6,922 nt of DNA, from the NCBI GenBank assembly GCA_003248565.1, contig QFOV01000174.1, positions 1 to 6,922 of the forward strand, in the 5' to 3' direction. A model generated the notes under the pieces. That model was given only the letters and a program-made list of their open reading frames with translations, was not told the origin of the DNA and did no database searches. Position 1 is the first letter of the stretch. Each line of letters opens with the position of its first letter. The position numbers and the translations under genes were made by a program. Positions 1 through 5,038 of the stretch are shown piece by piece. Source of the DNA: Stenotrophomonas sp. (GTDB lineage Bacteria; Pseudomonadota; Gammaproteobacteria; Xanthomonadales; Xanthomonadaceae).

Positions 1-3
1 CCC

Positions 4-1215
4 ATGAGCAAGAACCATGACGTAGTGATCGTCGGTGGCGGGCTGGTTGGTGCCAGCCTGGCCATCGCATTGGACCGGCTGGGGCTGGATGTAGGGCTGG
101 TCGAGGCGACCCCGGGTGGCGCGCTGCCGGCGGTGTTCGACCAGCGCAACCTCAGCTTTGCCGCCGCCACGATCAATGCGCTGACCGCGCTGGGGGTGAT
201 GCAGAAGCTGACCAACCCCGGCGGCCCGATCCGCCGCATCCACGTCAGCCGTGCCGGCGATTTCGGCCGGGTGCTGATGCAGGCGGCCGATTATGGGCGT
301 GAGGCGTTCGGACAGGTGGTGGTGGCGCGCGACTTTGGCGACGCGCTGGAAGCGCGCCTTGGCGAGTTGCAGCAGCTGACCCGCTACCGCCCGGCGAAGT
401 TTGTCGGCCTGGGGGCGTGCACCGATGGCCGCCGCGAGGTGCTCATTGCCGATGACGCTGGCGAACAGCGCCTGCAGGCCCGGCTCGTGGTTGGCGCCGA
501 TGGCACCCGCAGCGCGGTTCGGCAGGCGCTGGGGATCGAGGTCAGCGAACACGATTACCAGCAGACCCTGTTCGTGGCGCGGCTGCGCGCGGCCAAGGCA
601 CCGGACGGCTGCGCCTATGAGCGCTTCACCGATACCGGCCCGACCGCATTGCTACCGCGTGGCGACCGCCACTACGGCGTGGTCCACGGCGTCGCTCGCG
701 AAGAGGCTGATGCGGTGATGGCACTGGACGACGCGGCGTGGCTGGCGCGGCTGCAGGACGCGGTGGGCTGGCGCGCCGGGCGGTTGCTGGAAAGCGGCCC
801 GCGCAGCGCCTATCCGCTGATCCAGGTAGTGGCACAGCAGCTGGTTGGCGAGCGTGCGCTGCTGCTGGGCAATGCCGCGCAGACCATCCACCCGCTGGGT
901 GCGCAGGGCTTCAACCTCGGTCTGCGCGATGCGCTGACCCTGGCCGAGCTGATTGGCGACGCCGCACAGGACCCGGGGAGTGAGGATCTGCTGCAGGCCT
1001 ATGTGGCGCGCCGCGGCCCGGATCGCGAGCAGACGTTGGCGTTCTCCGATGGGCTTGCCCGTTTGACCAGCAATGCCACGCCGCTGATACGGCCGCTGCG
1101 CAGCCTGGGGTTTGTCGCTGCGGCGCAAGCGCCGGCTGTGCAGTCCTTCCTGGTCGGCGGCGCGATGGGCTTCCGCGGGCAGGTGCCCGAGCTGTGCAGG
1201 AGTGAAGCGCGATGA
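4..1215 (+). CDS. ubiH: UbiH, 2-octaprenyl-6-methoxyphenol hydroxylase (FAD monooxygenase of ubiquinone synthesis)
   Basis: This 403-residue protein is a class A flavin monooxygenase that hydroxylates the aromatic ring of the ubiquinone precursor (C1 in Escherichia coli UbiH), normally within the membrane-associated Ubi complex. Visible motifs are the N-terminal Rossmann fingerprint VGGGLVGAS (residues 10-18) ending in the acidic residue E34, the mid-protein DG motif GADGTRS (164-170), and the late FAD motif GNAAQTIHPLGAQGFNLGLRD (289-309). The GN in place of the usual GD at the head of that last motif is characteristic of UbiH. Length fits the family (about 390-400). The ATG lies three bases into the window and forms ATGA, which would fit overlap with an upstream stop codon; pepP often precedes ubiH in gammaproteobacteria, but that gene is not visible here. 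The stop overlaps the start of the next ubi gene. An unusual detail is GAQG where many homologues have AGQG. Confidence 0.93.
   Translation: MSKNHDVVIVGGGLVGASLAIALDRLGLDVGLVEATPGGALPAVFDQRNLSFAAATINALTALGVMQKLTNPGGPIRRIHVSRAGDFGRVLMQAADYGREAFGQVVVARDFGDALEARLGELQQLTRYRPAKFVGLGACTDGRREVLIADDAGEQRLQARLVVGADGTRSAVRQALGIEVSEHDYQQTLFVARLRAAKAPDGCAYERFTDTGPTALLPRGDRHYGVVHGVAREEADAVMALDDAAWLARLQDAVGWRAGRLLESGPRSAYPLIQVVAQQLVGERALLLGNAAQTIHPLGAQGFNLGLRDALTLAELIGDAAQDPGSEDLLQAYVARRGPDREQTLAFSDGLARLTSNATPLIRPLRSLGFVAAAQAPAVQSFLVGGAMGFRGQVPELCRSEAR
1198..1202 (+). promoter_or_regulatory. Shine-Dalgarno for the UbiI-like gene, inside the end of ubiH
   Basis: AGGAG sits nine bases before the ATG at 1212. 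With the four-base ATGA overlap of stop and start it supports both the chosen start and translational coupling of the two hydroxylase genes. Confidence 0.7.
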
Positions 1216-2390
1216 GCCGGCGCGGACAGTGGGATGCGGTAATCGTCGGCGGTGGCGTGGTTGGCGCGGCCTGTGCGCTGGCGCTGGCCGGGGAAGGCCT
1301 GCAGGTAGCGATGGTGGAAGGCCGCGAGCCACCGCCGTGGTCGCCACAGCAGCCGGACCTGCGTGTGTTCGCGTTTGCCGCCGATAACGCTGCCTTGCTG
1401 GAATCGCTGGGCGTGTGGAAGCAGGTGGATCAGGCCCGTGCCCGCGCGTATCGGCGTATGCGGGTGTGGGATGCCGGTGGTGGTGGCGATCTGACCTTCG
1501 ATGCCGACACGCTTGGCCGCCGCGAGCTGGGCTGGATTGTCGAGAACGGCCTGCTGGTGGATCGGCTGTGGGCCGCATTGCCGGCTGCCGGGGTGCAGTT
1601 GTATTGCCCGGCGCGGGTGGAAGCGATGGAGCAGGATGCGCAGGGCGTGCGCCTGCGCCTGGATGATGGTCGTCGGGTCGAGGCCTCGATCGCGATTGCC
1701 GCCGATGGCGCCGAATCCACCCTGCGCACCTTGGCAGGCTTGGATGTCAGCCGACATGATTACGGCCAACGCGGCGTGGTCGCCTATGTAGACAGCGCGC
1801 TGCCGAACGAAGACACCGCCTGGCAGCGTTTCCTCGATACCGGCCCGTTGGCGGTGCTGCCGTTCGACCGCAACCGCAGCTCCATTGTCTGGACCTTGCC
1901 GGATGCCGAGGCCGAGCGGGTGCTGGCCCTGGATGAGGGCAGTTTCAATCGCGAGCTGACCAATGCCTTTGCCGGGCGTTTGGGTGAGATGCGTTTGGCC
2001 TCGGCGCGCGCGGCGTTCCCGCTGCGCCGGCAGTTGGCCACCGCCTATGTGGCGGGGCGCGTACTGACCTTGGGTGATGCCGCGCATGTGGTGCATCCGC
2101 TGGCCGGGCAGGGCGTGAACCTGGGCCTGCGCGATGTCGCCGGCCTGCGTGATCTTGTGCGCGAAGCCAGGCAGCGTCGGCAGGACTGGAGCTCGCCACA
2201 TCGCCTGCAGCGCTGGGCGCGTACCCGGCGCAGCGAGAACACGGTGGCTGCTTACAGTTTCGATGCGATCAACAAGGTGTTCTCCAACGACGAGATGCAC
2301 CTGACCCTGGCGCGTGGCGTGCTATTGGGCCTGGCGGGCAGGATGCCGCCGTTGATGTCGGTGTTCTGGAAGCGCGCCTCTGGCCTGTAG
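1212..2390 (+). CDS. ubiI: UbiI/VisC-type FAD monooxygenase of ubiquinone synthesis
   Basis: This 392-residue flavin monooxygenase is a paralogue of the preceding UbiH and very likely performs a second ring hydroxylation of ubiquinone synthesis (C5 in E. coli UbiI). The FAD-binding fingerprint VGGGVVGAA is at residues 12-20 with E36 closing the second strand. The DG motif AADGAES is at 163-169, and GDAAHVVHPLAGQGVNLGLRD at 288-308 has the standard GD form of the UbiI/UbiF/VisC branch rather than the GN form of UbiH. A C-terminal stretch RRSENTVAAYSFDAINKVF also resembles this family. The gene overlaps ubiH by four bases, as expected for a coupled operon. The symbol rests on the ubiH-ubiI order known from E. 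coli; regioselectivity in this family varies between lineages and cannot be read from motifs, so UbiF- or UbiL-like activity is possible. Confidence 0.85.
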   Translation: MSRRGQWDAVIVGGGVVGAACALALAGEGLQVAMVEGREPPPWSPQQPDLRVFAFAADNAALLESLGVWKQVDQARARAYRRMRVWDAGGGGDLTFDADTLGRRELGWIVENGLLVDRLWAALPAAGVQLYCPARVEAMEQDAQGVRLRLDDGRRVEASIAIAADGAESTLRTLAGLDVSRHDYGQRGVVAYVDSALPNEDTAWQRFLDTGPLAVLPFDRNRSSIVWTLPDAEAERVLALDEGSFNRELTNAFAGRLGEMRLASARAAFPLRRQLATAYVAGRVLTLGDAAHVVHPLAGQGVNLGLRDVAGLRDLVREARQRRQDWSSPHRLQRWARTRRSENTVAAYSFDAINKVFSNDEMHLTLARGVLLGLAGRMPPLMSVFWKRASGL

Positions 2391-2395
2391 GCAAG

Positions 2396-2418
2396 GTAGT
2401 GCCGAGCCATGCTCGGCA
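2396..2418 (+). repeat. SMAG unit 1 (solitary half of a dimer)
   Basis: This is a GTAG-headed palindrome starting five bases after the UbiI-like stop codon. The bases that follow (about 2419-2440, with GAGGCTTTACC) match the spacer of the intact SMAG dimer at 4871-4938. The inverted partner expected next is absent, and a new SMAG unit in the same orientation starts at 2443 instead. Confidence 0.8.
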
Positions 2419-2442
2419 AGAGGCTTTACCAGCAATGCCAAT

Positions 2443-2510
2443 GTAGTGCCGAGCCATGCTCGGCAGAGGCCTTTCCGGTAACGCCCATGCCGAGCATGGC
2501 TCGGCACTAC
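2443..2510. repeat. SMAG inverted dimer, copy 1 (68 bp)
   Basis: Two SMAG units face each other (2443-2465 forward, 2488-2510 reverse) around a 22-base spacer, so the 68-bp unit begins GTAGTGCC and ends GGCACTAC. It can form either two small hairpins or one long hairpin. It matches the dimer at 4871-4938 in length and differs from it at three bases, all in the spacer, by direct comparison. Confidence 0.88.
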
Positions 2511-2590
2511 AGGTGAAGCTCATGCCGAGCACGGCTCGGCACTACAGGTGAAGCGCATGCCGAGCACGGCTCGGCACTACAGGTGATGCC
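2486..2590 (-). repeat. 35-bp tandem array, three units, each carrying one reverse SMAG
   Basis: Units are 2486-2520, 2521-2555 and 2556-2590. Each contains a reverse-oriented SMAG palindrome plus ACAGGTGAAGCT or a close variant. The period is exactly 35 bases. The second and third units share the C-A-C loop and differ only near their ends (AAGCG against ATGCC). The array ends at the base just before the TAA (read on the minus strand) of the EF-hand gene. Local duplication of one REP-plus-linker unit explains the pattern. Confidence 0.85.
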
Positions 2591-3004
2591 TTAGCGCAGC
2601 CAGCCGGCCAACTGTTCGCGCGACAGCTTGCCGCGCCGTGCTGTATCCAAGGCATTGAATTCGTCAGCCAGGGCCGGATTGGCCTGCGCTTCCTCGCGGC
2701 TGATGAAACCATCGCCATCCACATCCATCGCGTCGAAGTCGATGCGGTAGTTGCCGATCACGCTGTCCGGCTGGATCGAACGCACCGTGACCTGGGCCTG
2801 ATCGGTAGGCATCAGGATCTGCGTGGAATGGGTGACCTTGCCAGTGGACAGCGATTGCTCGCGCACATGCACCGGCGCATCGTTCAACGGCATGCTGACT
2901 GCAGGCTCAGGGCGCGGCACGGTCTGGGCGTTGGCGGCAATGGGCAGCAGGATGGCAAACGCCAATGGCAGGGCAATACGAAACGCGGGCATGGCACGAC
3001 TCAT
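2591..3004 (-). CDS. Small exported EF-hand protein
   Basis: This 137-residue protein probably binds calcium outside the cytoplasm. Residues 1-26 form a Sec-type signal peptide: a short basic start (MSRAMPAFR), a hydrophobic core ALPLAFAILLPIA, and a likely cleavage after ANA26. A segment without recognised domain follows (about 28-88). The C-terminus has an EF-hand pair. Loop 1, DVDGDGFISREE (94-105), has acidic residues at positions 1, 3, 5 and 12 and the central glycine. Loop 2, DTARRGKLSREQ (120-131), lacks the acids at 3, 5 and 12 and probably does not bind metal. The start at 3004 is chosen over an upstream in-frame ATG at 3043, because the extra 13 residues before it are Pro-rich and a hairpin lies there. 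The ATG at 2992 is equally possible, and no strong ribosome site settles this. No function beyond calcium binding or sensing can be assigned. Confidence 0.8.
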   Translation of the reverse strand: MSRAMPAFRIALPLAFAILLPIAANAQTVPRPEPAVSMPLNDAPVHVREQSLSTGKVTHSTQILMPTDQAQVTVRSIQPDSVIGNYRIDFDAMDVDGDGFISREEAQANPALADEFNALDTARRGKLSREQLAGWLR

Positions 3005-3022
3005 CGATGGTGGAAGCAGGTT

Positions 3023-3040
3023 CCGCCACGCAGGTGGCGG
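3023..3040. other. GC-only hairpin upstream of the EF-hand gene
   Basis: CCGCCAC (3023-3029) and GTGGCGG (3034-3040) pair perfectly around a four-base loop GCAG. It lies in the 78-base gap between the 240-residue gene and the EF-hand gene, 18 bases before the ATG at 3004. No T tract follows on the minus strand, so it is not a typical intrinsic terminator. It could be a structured 5' leader of the EF-hand mRNA or an end signal of the upstream transcript. Confidence 0.5.
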
Positions 3041-3082
3041 CAATGGTGATGGTAGTGCGCTGCAGCTGAACGGGCCAACCGC

Positions 3083-3805
3083 TCAGCCCGGAATGAACGG
3101 GAAGACCAGTTTCAGCAGGCCCTTCAAGCCACCTTCGGCGGTGGAACTGATCGCCTTCGCGCCCAGGCTGTTGAGCGCGCGCCGCAGGTCGACCCAGCGC
3201 AGCTGGGTGACATCCTTCTTCAGCAGGTCGGCGACTTCTTCCGAGGCCGGGGCCAGCTTCTTCAAGGCGTCCAGCGTGGCCTGCGGATCGGGTTGCAGGT
3301 AGTTCCAGCGTTCGGCGATGTTGAGCAGGGTGTCGAAACGCACCGCCACCACTTCGCGGTTGCGTTCGTAGACCGGGATCGCGCCGACATCGAGGATGGC
3401 CTGCTCGAAACGCTGGGCATCGTCGGGATGCTCGATACGGATGGCGAGGAAGCCTTCCTTGCGGCTGCGCTCGCTGACGTGCTTTGCCCCGGAGCGCAGG
3501 TTGGCCTCGGTCAGCACCGCCGCGACGATGCGTTGCAGGGCGCTGTCGCCTTCTTCGGGTACCAGGGCCCGCCAGCGTGCATAGCCATCGCGACGCAGGC
3601 CTTTGACCTTGGCGGGGGTGACCCGCAGCTGCAGGGCGACGGCAGCATTGGAATCGCTGCGATTGATGGCGCCGTCGCGTTCGATCAATACGAAAATCAG
3701 CAGTTCAAGGTCGCGCTTGGTCAGCGACTGGAAACCCTGCATCAGGGTCAGCCGCAGAAACTCATTGCCGAAGCCGGCCGGGTCCTTCAGTTCGATGCTG
3801 TGCAT
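3083..3805 (-). CDS. Uncharacterised 240-residue protein, possible N-terminal helix-turn-helix
   Basis: I do not recognise this protein. It is 240 residues, soluble-looking, and without signal peptide or clear membrane segment. Residues 28-76 (SLTKRDLELLIFVLIERDG, then AAVALQLRVTPAKVKGLRRDGYARWR) have the spacing and residue types of a helix-turn-helix: a Leu/Ile-rich helix, then a basic helix with VTPAKVKGLRRD reading like a recognition helix. The middle (about 95-170) has alternating hydrophobic and charged stretches including FLAIRIEHPDDAQRFEQAI and REVVAVRFDTLLNIAE. The tail (222-240) is Gly/Leu/Phe-rich and could be an amphipathic helix that touches a membrane or a partner. GGAGG seven bases before the ATG at 3805 fixes the start; the in-frame ATG at 3820 overlaps that site and is rejected. 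It sits alone between two exported-protein genes. A DNA-binding role is inference only. Confidence 0.75.
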   Translation of the reverse strand: MHSIELKDPAGFGNEFLRLTLMQGFQSLTKRDLELLIFVLIERDGAINRSDSNAAVALQLRVTPAKVKGLRRDGYARWRALVPEEGDSALQRIVAAVLTEANLRSGAKHVSERSRKEGFLAIRIEHPDDAQRFEQAILDVGAIPVYERNREVVAVRFDTLLNIAERWNYLQPDPQATLDALKKLAPASEEVADLLKKDVTQLRWVDLRRALNSLGAKAISSTAEGGLKGLLKLVFPFIPG

Positions 3806-3810
3806 TGCGG

Positions 3811-3818
3811 TTCCTCCC
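3811..3818 (-). promoter_or_regulatory. Strong Shine-Dalgarno deciding the start of the 240-residue protein
   Basis: Read on the minus strand this is GGGAGGAA, with seven bases between GGAGG and the ATG at 3805. An in-frame ATG at 3820 lies across this site and would leave no room for its own ribosome site, so 3805 is the start. Confidence 0.8.
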
Positions 3819-3868
3819 ATGGCCTACAGCATGCCTGATATGGATTGCAGCAGCTGAGACTGGCGTCC

Positions 3869-4870
3869 TCAGGGCTTGGCTGATGCTTTCAAGCCGTATT
3901 CACGGCCGGGGCGGTCGGCCTGGAAGGTTTCCACCGCACCCCGGTCCTGCAGGGTGACGAAGACCTGGCGGCCATCGCTGCCACCGAAGGTAAGATTGCT
4001 GGGCTTGCGGCCCTTGAGCGGCACTTCCCGCAGCAGCTTGCCGTCCGGCGCCACCACCGCAATCACCCCGGCGTCGTAACGGGCGATATAGAGATTGCCG
4101 TCGGCGTCGCAGCGCATGCCGTCCATGCCGTGGTCATCGAAGCGGATCAGCAGGCGCTTGTTGCTGATGCTGCCGTCGGCGGCACGGTCGTAGACCCAGA
4201 CATTGCGCTGCACGCTTTCGTTGACGTACAGGCGCTGGCCATCGGGGCTGACCTCGATGCCATTGGTGGTGCCCATGCCGGTTTCGAGCAGGTGCACACT
4301 GCCATCGCGGTCGATGCGCCATAGCTGACCATCATCGGCCTTGGCCCAGTTGGGATCGCTGGCGTAAAGCGTGCCGTCCGCGGCGAGGGCGATGTCGTTG
4401 GGCTGGTGCGCCCCTGCAAGATGCGCGAACACGCTGACGCTGGTTGAGCCTGGTGCCACGCGCAGGATGTTGTGACGCGGGTAGTCGGCGATATACATCG
4501 TGCCATCGCTGCCGAAGCGGATGCCGTTGCCGATGCTGCCTTCGGGCAGGGTGAGGAACAGCGTTGCCTTGCCGGTTTCATCAACGCGGCCGATGGTGCC
4601 GTCCTTGCCGAGGTTGACCACATACAGCGCGCCATCCGGACCGGTCGCCGGGCCTTCGATGCCGGTGGTGAAGGTGCCATCGCCGACGTGGTCGCGGGCG
4701 ATGAAGGTGTCGGCGGCCAGTGCAGTGCTGCTCAGGGTGATGAGCGCGAAGGCGGCGAAGCGGGAGCGGGGGATCTGGCGGGCGATGGCGGCGACTTCCG
4801 TGTTGGTGGAAGTGCGAGTGTGCCAGAGGCGTGGGCTGGAGCGTGGGTGTGGTTGCGCGGGCAACGACAT
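3869..4870 (-). CDS. Exported SMP-30/gluconolactonase-like beta-propeller protein
   Basis: From the ATG at 4870 this is 333 residues. The mature part (from about 53) shows repeated propeller blades with xxPDGxLY-type strands: IEGPATGPDGALYVV (71-85), IRFGSDGTMYIAD (117-129), NDIALAADGTLYASD (158-172), NGIEVSPDGQRLYVNES (203-219) and DGMRCDADGNLYIARYD (250-266). E72, N158, N203 and D250 correspond to the metal-binding positions of the SMP-30/gluconolactonase family, so a divalent-metal lactone hydrolase fold is well supported; the substrate is unknown. A signal peptide with core FAAFALITLSSTALA and likely cleavage after ALA52 sends it to the periplasm. The start is doubtful: the ATG at 4870 abuts a SMAG repeat without a ribosome site and puts 33 non-signal-like residues before the signal peptide. 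A good ribosome site precedes an ATC codon at 4786 instead. A further in-frame ATG at 4981 reads through the SMAG dimer and is unlikely. Confidence 0.82.
   Translation of the reverse strand: MSLPAQPHPRSSPRLWHTRTSTNTEVAAIARQIPRSRFAAFALITLSSTALAADTFIARDHVGDGTFTTGIEGPATGPDGALYVVNLGKDGTIGRVDETGKATLFLTLPEGSIGNGIRFGSDGTMYIADYPRHNILRVAPGSTSVSVFAHLAGAHQPNDIALAADGTLYASDPNWAKADDGQLWRIDRDGSVHLLETGMGTTNGIEVSPDGQRLYVNESVQRNVWVYDRAADGSISNKRLLIRFDDHGMDGMRCDADGNLYIARYDAGVIAVVAPDGKLLREVPLKGRKPSNLTFGGSDGRQVFVTLQDRGAVETFQADRPGREYGLKASAKP
4795..4799 (-). promoter_or_regulatory. Possible ribosome site for the true start of the propeller gene
   Basis: On the minus strand GGAAG is followed by eight bases and then ATC GCC CGC CAG (ATC at 4786-4784). 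Starting here would give a textbook signal peptide, (M)ARQIPRSRF followed by the hydrophobic core. ATC is not a normal start codon, so this is either a rare start, a mutated ATG, or a chance match. Confidence 0.4.
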
Positions 4871-4938
4871 GTAGTGCCGAGCCATGCTCGGCAGAGGCTT
4901 TACCGGTAATGCCCATGCCGAGCATGGCTCGGCACTAC
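4871..4938. repeat. SMAG inverted dimer, copy 2 (68 bp)
   Basis: Forward SMAG 4871-4893 and reverse SMAG 4916-4938 surround a 22-base spacer. It has the same length and arms as the dimer at 2443-2510. The spacer differs at three bases (GAGGCTTTACCGGTAATGCC here against GAGGCCTTTCCGGTAACGCC there). The flanking ACAGG after the right arm is also shared. The left edge touches the apparent ATG of the propeller gene at 4870, so the dimer occupies that gene's 5' region. Confidence 0.9.
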
Positions 4939-4974
4939 AGGGAATGCTCCAGCTGGAAGTGCAGGCAAAAGCTG

Positions 4975-5016
4975 CCCTCACCCCAACCCCTCTCCCGTGA
5001 ACGGGAGAGGGGTTTT
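4975..5016 (+). repeat. GC-rich hairpin repeat (CCCTCA...CTCTCCC family), possible terminator
   Basis: A head CCCTCACCCCAA is followed by a stem CCCCTCTCCCGT (4987-4998) that pairs perfectly with ACGGGAGAGGGG (5001-5012). TTTTC follows on the plus strand. The first 23 bases are identical to those at 6212-6234, so this is a dispersed repeat; it resembles GC-rich intergenic repeats known as boxC in other gammaproteobacteria, from memory. The T tract lies on the plus side although both neighbouring genes run on the minus strand. It lies 27 bases past the rlmM stop and could still act as an RNA 3' end stem. Confidence 0.75.
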
Positions 5017-5038
5017 CAATCTAGAGAGGGGCTTCGAA

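Larger units (their letters stand above)
2396..2590. repeat. SMAG/REP cluster of five palindromes in the convergent gap
   Basis: The whole interval between the UbiI-like gene (+) and the EF-hand gene (-) consists of SMAG-type units. Each unit has a GTAG foot followed by the palindrome TGCCGAGC, a 3-base loop, then GCTCGGCA. Copies lie at 2396-2418 (+), 2443-2465 (+), 2488-2510 (-), 2523-2545 (-) and 2558-2580 (-). The loop is CAT (ATG in reversed copies) in the first three and a C-A-C variant in the last two, which carry GAGCACGGCTC. SMAG elements are established in Stenotrophomonas maltophilia as REP-like sequences able to fold in RNA. Placed between convergent genes, this cluster could serve as a bidirectional mRNA 3' end or stabiliser; that role is inference. 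Confidence 0.9.

Noticed and set aside
999..2300. Minus-strand open frame (433 codons) opposite the ubi genes
   Set aside because: It spans the ubiH/ubiI overlap on the opposite strand, has His/Gln/Arg-rich low-complexity-like translation, and conflicts with two well-supported flavoenzymes.
2396..2590. CRISPR-like array in the repeat cluster
   Set aside because: The repeats are palindromic SMAG units, orientation changes within the cluster, and the 35-bp tandem part has no variable spacers.
3005..3043. Extension of the EF-hand protein to the ATG at 3043
   Set aside because: It adds a Pro-rich stretch before a normal signal peptide and runs through the GC hairpin; the start at 3004 or 2992 fits better.
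4871..4981. Upstream extension of the propeller gene to the ATG at 4981
   Set aside because: The added 37 residues are translated SMAG dimer (CSAEPCSAWALP, then SMARHY), which is repeat sequence rather than protein.
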